Assembly (NCBI GenBank): GCA_036802945.1
Contig: DAIRVG010000007.1
Span: forward strand, 1-64,000
Reading direction: 5' to 3'
Source: Gp6-AA40 sp036802945
Lineage (GTDB): Bacteria; Acidobacteriota; Vicinamibacteria; Vicinamibacterales; UBA2999
Length of the DNA: 64,000 bases
In this document: positions 16,927 through 24,551 of the stretch, piece after piece
How the letters are laid out: each line of letters starts with the position of its first letter
Position numbering within the stretch: position 1 is the first letter of the stretch
Notes under the pieces: generated by a model
The model's database searches: none
What the model was told of the DNA's origin: nothing
The model's input: only the letters and a program-made list of their open reading frames with translations
Made by a program: the position numbers and the translations under genes

Positions 16927-18231
16927 TCAGCTTCCATTGAACAGATTGAGGAGCACGACTGTCTCGCCGCGAATCGCGGCCTTCAGCGTCGGCTCGAGGT
17001 CGGGCAGCCATTCGGGCGAATGCGGCGCCGGCACAGGAATACCCGTGCGGCGTGACTCAGCAAGCTTGGCAGGGTTGACCGCGCCGATATGCAGCAGCAC
17101 GGCGGGGATCCCGGCGCGCCCGTACTCAGAAAAATCCTCCGACGTCATCTTCGCCGGCATCTCGATGACCTGCTGAGTACCCATTGCCTTCTGCAGCGCC
17201 GCAGCCACACGCGCCGTGAGCTGCGGATCGTTGACAACCACATGGCCCGACTCCGGCATGGTGATCAGCGGTTCACGGGTGGAGCCCGACGCGGCTGCCT
17301 CAGCCTTGGCAATGCGCGTGATAGCCGTCATCACACGCTTCTGCACCTCGTCGGTGTAGGTCCGCACGTTCAGCTCCAGCTTCACTTCGTCCGGGATCAC
17401 GTTGGCCTGCGTCCCGCCGTGGATCGATCCGATCGTCACGACCACCGGATCCATAGGGTTGTTCTCGCGCGAGACGACCGTTTGTAGCGCCATGACCGTG
17501 CGCGCCGCCATCACGACCGGATCGATCGTGTTGTAGGGCATCGCTCCATGTCCGCCGCGCCCGTACAGCGTGATCGTCGGGGAGATGGACATCGCGCGGA
17601 ACGGTCCGGGATGAAAGCCAATCGTACCCGCCGGCATCGTGTCATCGTCATGGATGCCGATGACGAAGTCGGGCTTGGGGAAGCGCTCGAAGAGACCGTC
17701 TTTCAGCATGGCGGCCGCTCCCCCGTTTGCGCCGGCCGATTCTTCAGCTGGCTGGCCGACGAGCATCAGCGTGCCGTGCCACTGCTGCCGATGGTCCGCC
17801 ATCCATTTCGCCGTGCCGCTCCATGCGGTCATGTGGAGGTCATGACCGCACGCGTGCATCACGGGCACGGTTGCGCCCGCGAGGTTCTTCACCGTTGCCG
17901 TGCTGGCAAACGAAACGCCGGTCTTCTCCGCGACAGGCAACGCGTCAAGCTCGGTCCGGAGCATCACGGTCGGCCCGGCGCCGTTCTTCAATAGCCCCAC
18001 GATTCCCGTGCGGCCGACTCCGGTCGTCACCTCGAATCCGAGCGCCTTCAGGCGGGCAGCCAATTTCGCCGCGGTCTGCACTTCCTGGAAGCCAAGCTCC
18101 GGGTTGCGGTGAATGTCCTGATACAGCGCCTGGAGCTCCGGATAGTACGCATCGATTTCAGCGGTCGTCTGACCGGCAACCGGAGCAGCCGCGAGCAGCC
18201 CAACGAGCAGGAATGAGAGAAGTCGGATCAT
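16927..18231 (-). CDS. exported M20D-type amidohydrolase / peptidase
   Basis: Zinc-dependent amidohydrolase of the M20 family (N-acyl amino-acid or IAA-amino-acid hydrolase-like), 434 residues with a signal peptide (LLSFLLVGLLAAAPVAGQ). Metal ligands: HACGHDLHMTA and the catalytic pair in GQPAEESAGANGGA, then GIHDDDTMPAGTIG and C-terminal TSEDFSEYGR and LLHIGA. The lid domain between them (GRGGHGAMPYNTIDPVVMAA) is intact. Likely hydrolyses N-acylated amino acids in the periplasm. No operon partner is evident; the gene is convergent with DUF488 and divergent from the lipoprotein gene at 18334. Confidence 0.9.
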   Translation of the reverse strand: MIRLLSFLLVGLLAAAPVAGQTTAEIDAYYPELQALYQDIHRNPELGFQEVQTAAKLAARLKALGFEVTTGVGRTGIVGLLKNGAGPTVMLRTELDALPVAEKTGVSFASTATVKNLAGATVPVMHACGHDLHMTAWSGTAKWMADHRQQWHGTLMLVGQPAEESAGANGGAAAMLKDGLFERFPKPDFVIGIHDDDTMPAGTIGFHPGPFRAMSISPTITLYGRGGHGAMPYNTIDPVVMAARTVMALQTVVSRENNPMDPVVVTIGSIHGGTQANVIPDEVKLELNVRTYTDEVQKRVMTAITRIAKAEAAASGSTREPLITMPESGHVVVNDPQLTARVAAALQKAMGTQQVIEMPAKMTSEDFSEYGRAGIPAVLLHIGAVNPAKLAESRRTGIPVPAPHSPEWLPDLEPTLKAAIRGETVVLLNLFNGS

Positions 18232-18270
18232 GTGGCGTCCTTCGGCAACTGATCATAGACTGGCGCCGCG

Positions 18271-18313
18271 CGAAAGTTTGAAGGTCGAAGTACGAAGTTC
18301 GACGTAAGTCATA
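18271..18313. repeat. GAAGT-rich short repeat
   Basis: A run of (T)CGAAGT(A/T)-like words. A close relative is at 19654-19683 on the far side of the propeller gene, so the gene is flanked by two copies in the same orientation. Confidence 0.5.
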
Positions 18314-18333
18314 AGGGGAGCCGAGAGCACGCG

Positions 18334-19656
18334 ATGCCGACAACCACAGAAACGGGCCAAAGAGACGCGGAGACACAGAGATGGAAACCCATATGTTTTC
18401 TCTGTGTCTCTGTGTCTCTGTGGCTTGTGATCATCGGATGCCAGGCGGCGCCCAAGCCGGCCGAAACGACGGCGCCGCCAACCGGCACCGGAATCGCCGC
18501 CGTCGCCGGTGAAAGAGGCGGGCAGGACCCGACGGGTCCGTATGAAGTCGTCCCCGACTGGCCCAAGCCGCTGTCACAGCTGCCCGGCCACGAGAAATGG
18601 ACGTGGGGCGCCATGCAAGGGGTGTTTGCAGAGAGTCCGAACCGGGTCTTCATGCTGCAGCGCGGCGAGCTACCGCTGCTCGAACGGCCCAAGGAAGTGG
18701 CCTATCCGACGGTCGGGCCAAGCATTTCCTTCCCGGTTGGGCAGACGCCATTCCGCAACGCGTCGGTCGGCCTTCTGGCCAGCCCCGGCAACCAGGGCAG
18801 CGACGGATGGAACGGCTGGAAAGGGAAGCTGGGCGTTGACGCGCGCTGGGAGCACTGCGTGGTGGTCCTCGACGCCGAGGGCAACATCACCGAGGACTGG
18901 ACGCAGTGGGATTCGCTCTTCCGGCGGCCGCACTCCGTCACCATGAACCCGTACGATCCCGATAAGCACATCTGGATCGTCGAGGACCGTAACCATGTGG
19001 TCTACAAGTTCACCCACGACGGCAAACAGCTCGTGCAGACGCTCGGCGTGAAGGGCGTTTCCGGCAACGACAGCACGCACTTCAACCGGCCGACCTTCCT
19101 CGCGTGGCTGCCCGACAGCACGATGTTCGTCTCCGATGGCTACGCAAACACGCGCGTCGTCAAGTTCGACAAGGACGGCAAGTTCCTGATGCAGTGGGGG
19201 GAAAAGAGCACGTCGCCGAACGATACGAAACCGGGGACGTTCAACGCGGTCCACGGCGTCCAGGTGGATCCGATGACGCGCAAGGTCTACGTCACCGATC
19301 GCGAGAACCACCGCTTCCAGGTGTTCGACGAAAATGGCAAGTACCTTGACCAGTTCAGCACCGGCGAGCCGTCAACGCCGCAGGTCCTCTACCTGGCCGC
19401 AGACAGGAATCTGTGGACCGCCGACAACGACACCTCGAAGATCGTGAAATACGACATCGAGGGCCACTACCTGTACTCGTGGGGCAGCAAGGGCGAGTGG
19501 CCTGGGGCGCTCTGGAACGTCCACGGGATGAGCGTAGATTCTGACGGCAACCTGTACCTCGCCGAGGTGAATAACGGACGGCTGGAGAAATTCCGCCCGC
19601 GGAAGGGCGCAAACCCCGCGCTGCTGGTGGGCCAGCCCCTCAGGGCTGCACAGTGA
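18334..19656 (+). CDS. NHL-type beta-propeller lipoprotein
   Basis: A 440-residue lipoprotein whose mature part is a 6-bladed beta-propeller with NHL-like repeats: HSVTMNPYDPDKHIWIVEDR, FVSDGYANTRVVKFDKDGKF, VYVTDRENHRFQVFDENGKY, LWTADNDTSKIVKYDIEGHY and LYLAEVNNGRLEKFRPRKG. These propellers bind ligands or resemble peptidyl-glycine lyases; function here is unknown. The leader reads a charged stretch, then FLCVSVSLWLVIIGC with a lipobox-like IIGC at about residue 36. The whole leader (18343-18424) is encoded by a palindromic CACAGAG repeat. The purine-rich AAGGGGAG before the ATG is about 14 bases away, so the start is moderately sure. Confidence 0.85.
   Translation: MPTTTETGQRDAETQRWKPICFLCVSVSLWLVIIGCQAAPKPAETTAPPTGTGIAAVAGERGGQDPTGPYEVVPDWPKPLSQLPGHEKWTWGAMQGVFAESPNRVFMLQRGELPLLERPKEVAYPTVGPSISFPVGQTPFRNASVGLLASPGNQGSDGWNGWKGKLGVDARWEHCVVVLDAEGNITEDWTQWDSLFRRPHSVTMNPYDPDKHIWIVEDRNHVVYKFTHDGKQLVQTLGVKGVSGNDSTHFNRPTFLAWLPDSTMFVSDGYANTRVVKFDKDGKFLMQWGEKSTSPNDTKPGTFNAVHGVQVDPMTRKVYVTDRENHRFQVFDENGKYLDQFSTGEPSTPQVLYLAADRNLWTADNDTSKIVKYDIEGHYLYSWGSKGEWPGALWNVHGMSVDSDGNLYLAEVNNGRLEKFRPRKGANPALLVGQPLRAAQ
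18343..18424. repeat. palindromic CACAGAG-type repeat, encodes a lipoprotein leader
   Basis: Inverted repeat: left arm ACCACAGA..GAGACACAGAGA, right arm TCTCTGTGTCTCTGTGTCTC.. GTGG, about 82 bp. Entirely inside the 5' end of the propeller gene. The left arm codes the polar n-region (QRDAETQRW), the right arm the hydrophobic core (CVSVSLWL). Confidence 0.85.
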
Positions 19657-19687
19657 ACGTTCGAAGTGCGAAGTAAGTTAAAAGTAG

Positions 19688-19709
19688 AGGCGGACCTTTA
19701 GGTCCGCCT
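19688..19709. repeat. 10-bp perfect palindrome (AGGCGGACCT / AGGTCCGCCT)
   Basis: Perfect 10-bp stem with a 2-base loop, followed by the esterase gene 13 bases later. Same family as 7206-7227 and 22377-22397. It could end the propeller transcript. Confidence 0.8.
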
Positions 19710-19721
19710 GTGAGAAACGCT

Positions 19722-21251
19722 ATGAAAACGATCGCCTGTGCAGCATTCGCTTTCTTGGTTTGCGGAACCGCGTATGCGCAGAAATCATCTGCCGAGGCGG
19801 GGGCGTGCGATCGCGTCGCCGCCACGTTGAAGTTGGCGAACGCAAAGGTAACTGCGACCCACATGGTCGTCGCGGGCCACTTTGTGCCCCCGGGAACGAC
19901 GGGTGCCACGCCTCCGAAGGCGATCATGGACCTGCCCGCCTTCTGCCGGGTGGAGTTCACGCTGACGCCATCGTCCGACTCGGATATCAGAAGCGAAGTC
20001 TGGCTGCCGGCGTCGGGTTGGAACGGCAAATTCCAGCAGGTCGGCAACGGAGCGTTTGCGGGATCGATCCAGTACGGCGCGCTCGCCGACGCGTTGCGGC
20101 GCGGCTACGCAGCGGCATCAACCGACACCGGTCATTCCGGCACCGGCGCGGCGTGGGCAGCGGGACACCCGGAGAAGGTGATTGATTTCGGCTATCGCGC
20201 GGTTCACGAAACCGCGGTGCAGAGCAAGGCCACCATTACGAACTTCTATGGAATGGCGCCCCGGCTCTCGTACTTCACCGGCTGTTCCGGTGGCGGCCGC
20301 ATGGGGTTCCAGGAAGCGCAGCGCTTCCCCGCCGACTTCGATGCGATTCTTGCGGGCGCGCCTGCCTACGACCGCGTCAACGAGAGCCTCGCTTTCATGA
20401 TGAAGTTCAAGGCGACGCACGAGAGCCCCGACAGCATGATCCCTCCGAGCAAGTACCCGACGATCCATCGCGCGGCGCTCGACGCCTGCGACGCCCAGGA
20501 CGGCTTGAAGGACGGCCTGATCGGCGATCCATTGAGCTGCCATTTCGATCCGAAGGTGATCGAGTGCAAGACGGGCGACGCATCCACGTGTCTGACAACC
20601 GCGCAAGTCGAAGCGGCGCGGAAGATTTATGCGGGAACGAAGAATCCGAAGACCGGCGAGCTGATCTTTCCCGGGCTCGAACCCGGCAGCGAGCTCAATT
20701 GGACTGCGGTCTCAGGTGGCGACGTGCCGCTCGACGTCGGCAGCGACGTCTTCAAGTACGTTCTGTTCCAGGACCCCGCCTGGGATCCCCGAACGTTCGA
20801 TCTGGCGAAGGATTACGACAGGATCCACAAACTCGACACGCAGGACTTCAGCCCGACGTCGGCCGACCTCACGTCATTCGCGGCACGTGGCGGCAAGTTG
20901 CTCATCTATCAAGGATGGGGAGATCCGAACGTCTCGCCGCGATCACCGCTGATGTACTACGACCGCCTGGTGAAAACGATCGGTCAGAAGCAGGTCGATG
21001 ACTCCGTGCGGCTCTTCTACGCGCCAGGAATGGGGCACTGCGGCGGCGGCGAGGGCCCGAACGTCTTCGACGCGTTGACGCCGCTCGAGCAGTGGCGCGA
21101 GCAGGGCAAGGCGCCGACATCGATTCTCGCGACGCACTCGACCAACGGTAAGGTCGATCGCACGCGGCCGCTCTGTCCGTACCCGCAGTTCGCGAAGTAC
21201 AAGGGCAGCGGCAGCATTGACAAGGCTGAAAACTTCGTCTGCGCACAGTAA
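19722..21251 (+). CDS. tannase / feruloyl esterase family protein, exported
   Basis: Secreted serine esterase of about 509 residues, alpha/beta-hydrolase fold, that would cleave gallate or ferulate esters of plant phenolics. Signal peptide KTIACAAFAFLVCGTAYAQ. The family Cys and nucleophile segment is SYFTGCSGGGRMGFQEAQRF (Ser of GCSGG), with AAGAPAYD-like GAPAYDRVNES after it and the His segment APGMGHCGGGEGPN near the end. ATG 19722 is preferred to GTG 19710, which touches the palindrome. The stop is directly followed by the Kelch gene, so these two are likely one operon. Confidence 0.88.
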   Translation: MKTIACAAFAFLVCGTAYAQKSSAEAGACDRVAATLKLANAKVTATHMVVAGHFVPPGTTGATPPKAIMDLPAFCRVEFTLTPSSDSDIRSEVWLPASGWNGKFQQVGNGAFAGSIQYGALADALRRGYAAASTDTGHSGTGAAWAAGHPEKVIDFGYRAVHETAVQSKATITNFYGMAPRLSYFTGCSGGGRMGFQEAQRFPADFDAILAGAPAYDRVNESLAFMMKFKATHESPDSMIPPSKYPTIHRAALDACDAQDGLKDGLIGDPLSCHFDPKVIECKTGDASTCLTTAQVEAARKIYAGTKNPKTGELIFPGLEPGSELNWTAVSGGDVPLDVGSDVFKYVLFQDPAWDPRTFDLAKDYDRIHKLDTQDFSPTSADLTSFAARGGKLLIYQGWGDPNVSPRSPLMYYDRLVKTIGQKQVDDSVRLFYAPGMGHCGGGEGPNVFDALTPLEQWREQGKAPTSILATHSTNGKVDRTRPLCPYPQFAKYKGSGSIDKAENFVCAQ

Positions 21252-21263
21252 ATGGAGATTCAT

Positions 21264-22337
21264 ATGATCAGCATCCTTCGGCATCGGCGCGTGATCGTCG
21301 CCACGGCAACCCTGGTCCTCCTATTCTCGGCGGCGGCGCTCACGCAGTCGCGATGGATGAAAGCCGCGCCGTTTCCGGAGGCCGACGAGGAGCTCTACGG
21401 CATCACCGCGAACGGCAAGATGTATGTCATCGGCGGGTTTGGAGGCGGAAAAGGTCGAGGCATCAACTATGAGTACGATCCCGCATCCGACAAATGGACG
21501 CTGAAGAAGCCGATGGCACGGCCGGCGCACCATCAGGCGATGGCCGAGTATCGCGGGAAGATTTACGTCTTCGGCGGCTTTGTCGCGCCCGCCACCGGCG
21601 GCGGCTGGGAACCGATCGACAACGTATGGGAGTACGACCCGGCTGCCGATTCGTGGAAGGCGCTGGCGCCGCTTCCCTCCAAGCGAGGGGGTGCGGTGGC
21701 GGTGCAGGTTGGCGGAAAGATCTACGTGATTGCCGGAGCAACGACGGCGGAAGGGTCGAAGGACGTCGCGATCAGCAACAACACGACCGCGCGCAATCTG
21801 ACGACCAACGACGTCTACGACGTCGCGACCAACACGTGGACGAGCGCGGCTCCGATGGCATTGGGGCGCAACCACGCATTTGCCGGCACCGTTGGCGGAA
21901 AGATCTACGTCATCGGCGGCCGCATCGCACATGCCTTCGTGGCGGCGTCTCAGAATACCGACGTTGTCGAGGAATACGATCCGGCGACCAACACCTGGGG
22001 CGCCCAGCGGGCGAAGATGCCGACCGCGCGCAGCGGCGGCGGATGGGCCACCTACGGCGGCAAGATCTACGTGGCGGGTGGCGAGGTCGCGACCACCTCG
22101 CTCGTCGGCGCGTTCCGCGCGCTCGAGGCATACGATCCTGCGACCAACTCGTGGACGATCATGCCGTCAATGCCGATGCCGCGGCACGGCGTCGCCGGCG
22201 CGATGATCGGGAACAAGCTTCACCTGGTCAGTGGAATGGTTACGTCTGCGGCGGCGGGAGCGGGACAGGACATGCATCTCGAGGTGCACACCACCTCGCA
22301 TGACGTCTTCGAGCTGCCGATGAGCGGGACTAACTGA
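21264..22337 (+). CDS. Kelch-repeat beta-propeller protein, exported
   Basis: About 357 residues. A signal peptide (RRVIVATATLVLLFSAAALTQS) precedes five or six Kelch blades with the typical G-K-x-Y-V-x-G-G and (D/Y)xxTNxW elements: GKMYVIGGFGG, GKIYVFGGFV, GKIYVIAGAT, GKIYVIGGRIA, GKIYVAGGEVA, GNKLHLVSGM. Related to galactose oxidase/N-acetylneuraminate epimerase-type propellers; no catalytic residues can be assigned. ATG 21264 with GGAGA 5 bases before is preferred to ATG 21252. It follows the esterase gene by 12 bases, so it may work on the same plant-derived material. Confidence 0.88.
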   Translation: MISILRHRRVIVATATLVLLFSAAALTQSRWMKAAPFPEADEELYGITANGKMYVIGGFGGGKGRGINYEYDPASDKWTLKKPMARPAHHQAMAEYRGKIYVFGGFVAPATGGGWEPIDNVWEYDPAADSWKALAPLPSKRGGAVAVQVGGKIYVIAGATTAEGSKDVAISNNTTARNLTTNDVYDVATNTWTSAAPMALGRNHAFAGTVGGKIYVIGGRIAHAFVAASQNTDVVEEYDPATNTWGAQRAKMPTARSGGGWATYGGKIYVAGGEVATTSLVGAFRALEAYDPATNSWTIMPSMPMPRHGVAGAMIGNKLHLVSGMVTSAAAGAGQDMHLEVHTTSHDVFELPMSGTN

Positions 22338-22376
22338 TTTTGGGCCGTGCGGCGCGACCTGAATCGAACCGTGCGG

Positions 22377-22397
22377 CGCGAACCTTTTAGGTTCGCG
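22377..22397. repeat. 9-bp palindrome (CGCGAACCT / AGGTTCGCG)
   Basis: Perfect 9-bp stem with a 3-base loop between the convergent Kelch and response-regulator genes. It fits a bidirectional terminator-like hairpin. Related stretches with CTGAAGGTTC and CTTCAGGTTCGCG occur at 22971-23025. Confidence 0.75.
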
Positions 22398-22418
22398 TGG
22401 CCAGCTGAAGGCTCGTCG

Positions 22419-22823
22419 TCACAGTCCGAAGTGAAAACTTGTCTGAACTGGAAGGGCCTCTTCCTTCAGCACGCGATTGATGGCTTCCATCAGGCCGCTG
22501 ACGGTGAACGGTTTTTCAAGCAGGGGTGCGCCTTCCTCGAGGCTGCCCTCCGCGATCAGATTGGGAGCACTATCTCCTGTCATGAACACCACAGGCAACG
22601 GTCCGAACGACCGCAGATTGTTCGCCACGTGGCGTCCCTTGAGACGGGGCAGGTTGACGTCGATCATCGCAAGGCAGATGGGCACCTCCTGGTTCCGCAC
22701 CGCGTTCCACGCGCTCGCGTCGTCTTCGGCTTCAATCACTCGGTATCCTTCCCGCTCGAGCACGCTGCGCAGGAAGCGACGAGTCGGGGCTTGGTCGTCG
22801 ACGACGAGAATGGTCTTCTTCAT
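22419..22823 (-). CDS. single-domain response regulator
   Basis: A 134-residue receiver. ATG 22823 directly follows GAGGGAGG. Receiver residues are visible: acidic pair in LVVDDQAPTRR, phospho-acceptor Asp in AMIDVNLPR, Thr in VFMTGDSA, and Lys in LLEKPFTV. No output domain and no kinase nearby. It ends in SFHFGL. It could pair with any of the orphan kinases in the genome, including those at 37.7-44.4 kb, but this is only a possibility. Confidence 0.82.
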   Translation of the reverse strand: MKKTILVVDDQAPTRRFLRSVLEREGYRVIEAEDDASAWNAVRNQEVPICLAMIDVNLPRLKGRHVANNLRSFGPLPVVFMTGDSAPNLIAEGSLEEGAPLLEKPFTVSGLMEAINRVLKEEALPVQTSFHFGL

Positions 22824-23340
22824 CCTCCCTCGATATCGACGGAAATACCCGGGAACATTAAGAAAAGTCTGAGCGGCCCATGTTTTCGTTCTTTTCAGCG
22901 CCGGGGACAACGGAGGCTCCAGCCGCCGAGGATGACACTCGAGCAGACAGCCACACGCCTCGTGCACGAGGCTGAAGGTTCAACGCACACTGAAACGCGG
23001 CGCGCAGCTTCAGGTTCGCGTTTGTAAGAATCGGCCAAATTCATCAGCAGCCCTCCGCTCGCCGCGTACGGCGTTGCACACGGTGGCGCGCGCTTTTATA
23101 TGACTCCGACAGGGCACCGACTCTGCTGTAGTCGCTTCATGCTCCATAAACTGCTACGGGTGCAGGATCGAGCAGGAGTCCAGACCGGGGTTGTCCGTCA
23201 AGCAGTGAGGCTGTACCCGAACAGGCAGTGCGGGTTTACGTACTAAGAATTCAAAAGTCAAAATGCAAAATGCAAACAATACCCGTTGCGACGAGCCATC
23301 GTTTGCATTTTGAATTTCGCATTTTGCATTTCGCGGCGCG
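22824..23340. other. 517-bp intergenic region with repeats
   Basis: No supportable gene. It contains an imperfect palindromic stretch (22971-23025) and, next to the sulfite-oxidase-like gene, an A/T-rich inverted repeat at 23250-23335. The promoter of the response regulator must lie at the left side. Confidence 0.5.
23250..23335. repeat. inverted repeat of AAAATGCAAAATGC words
   Basis: Left arm with AAAATGCAAAATGCAAA, right arm with TTTGCATTTTGAATTTCGCA. Much more A/T-rich than its surroundings. It lies just beyond the stop of the sulfite-oxidase-like gene. Confidence 0.75.
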
Positions 23341-24504
23341 CTAGATCATCACCTTGCGCGGCGTCTGAGAATTGTCCTCGAGGAACGACTTCTTGTTTTC
23401 CAGCTCCTGCGCAGTCGGTTGAATCTTGCCGGTCACGTCGATGACACGGGACACGAGGATGTGCTCGCCGGGGGTCGCACCGGTCCACGCGTAGTTGAAC
23501 AGCTTCCAGCCGTACTTGTCCCGCGTCGACGAATCCATCGTTGCCGGCCGCCACGGGCCGTCATCCACGCGGACTTCAACGGACTTGATCGGGGTCCCGT
23601 CGTTGAGCACTACGCCAAGCACGTTGTAGGCGGCACCGTTGCGCGTGATGCGCGCGATGTACGACTTCAACTGCATGTGGGTGATGGCGGTCTCGACCCA
23701 TTTCATCTCGCCGTCGATCATCTCGCCCTTGAAGGTGCGATACCACCGCGACTGGAACTTGCCCAGGTATGTGTCTTCCTGGACGCGGATTTCGGACAGC
23801 CACTTCACGTTGCTCACGCCGTACCATCCGGGCACAAGCAGCCGGAGCGGTGATCCCTGGTGACGCGTGAGCGGCTCGCCATTCATGGCGTAGACGAGGA
23901 ACGGCTCGGGTGACAGCGCCTTCTCGCGAGTCAGCGCACGGCCGAACTGCTGTTCGACCTTGAACTTCAGCGTGCGCCATTCCACTTCTTCCTCACCGCG
24001 GTCGGCGCCAAAGAAGACGAACTCGCGCGCTTCCGACTTCACGCCTGCCTTGTCCAGCACGTCTTTCAGCGGAAGACCGGTCCAGCGGCCGTTGCCCGAC
24101 AGCCCCTGCAACGGGGCGCGATTCCCCGAGCACTCGAAGCCGGCGACCAGCTCCTTGCTGCCCATCCGCCGAAGGTCGTCGAGTGACAGGGCGATCGGGC
24201 GGTCGACAAGTCCTGACACCTTCAACCTGAACGTCGCTGGATCGACAACCGGATGGCCGTAGTGCTGCGTGGTGAAGAACTGATCGTTCGGCGTGATCGG
24301 CCCGCTGATCGCCCGGATGTCGATGATGCGCCGATCGGGCGCGGGGTTGGTGATGACGCGCTCGGGCCAGTCGAGAAACGGCACCACCGCCTCGCCCTGC
24401 GCGAGTAACGGAAGTACCCAATCCGGAATGCCCACCAGGCCGAGGCCTGCAAGCGCGAGGGTCCCTTTCAGGATGTCTCGACGGGTGCTGCGTGTCGTCG
24501 TCAT
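23341..24504 (-). CDS. Tat-exported sulfite oxidase-like molybdopterin protein
   Basis: A 387-residue molybdopterin-dependent oxidoreductase of the sulfite oxidase/SoxC/SorA group, probably periplasmic. Twin-arginine leader (STRRDILKG, then a hydrophobic stretch). The molybdopterin-binding domain has the Mo-ligand Cys in GFECSGNRAPLQG (about residue 125) and a family segment GSPLRLLVPGWYGVSNVKWL; the C-terminal dimerisation domain (VLGVVLNDGTPIKSVEVRVDDGPWRPA) is complete. Likely oxidises sulfite or a related sulfur compound with a cytochrome c acceptor. ATG 24504 follows GGAGG. A second, shorter family member is at 50284-51006. Confidence 0.9.
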   Translation of the reverse strand: MTTTRSTRRDILKGTLALAGLGLVGIPDWVLPLLAQGEAVVPFLDWPERVITNPAPDRRIIDIRAISGPITPNDQFFTTQHYGHPVVDPATFRLKVSGLVDRPIALSLDDLRRMGSKELVAGFECSGNRAPLQGLSGNGRWTGLPLKDVLDKAGVKSEAREFVFFGADRGEEEVEWRTLKFKVEQQFGRALTREKALSPEPFLVYAMNGEPLTRHQGSPLRLLVPGWYGVSNVKWLSEIRVQEDTYLGKFQSRWYRTFKGEMIDGEMKWVETAITHMQLKSYIARITRNGAAYNVLGVVLNDGTPIKSVEVRVDDGPWRPATMDSSTRDKYGWKLFNYAWTGATPGEHILVSRVIDVTGKIQPTAQELENKKSFLEDNSQTPRKVMI

Positions 24505-24551
24505 ATCTTGCCTCCGCTGCCTACTGGGCGGCTGCCCGCTGCCCGCTTATC

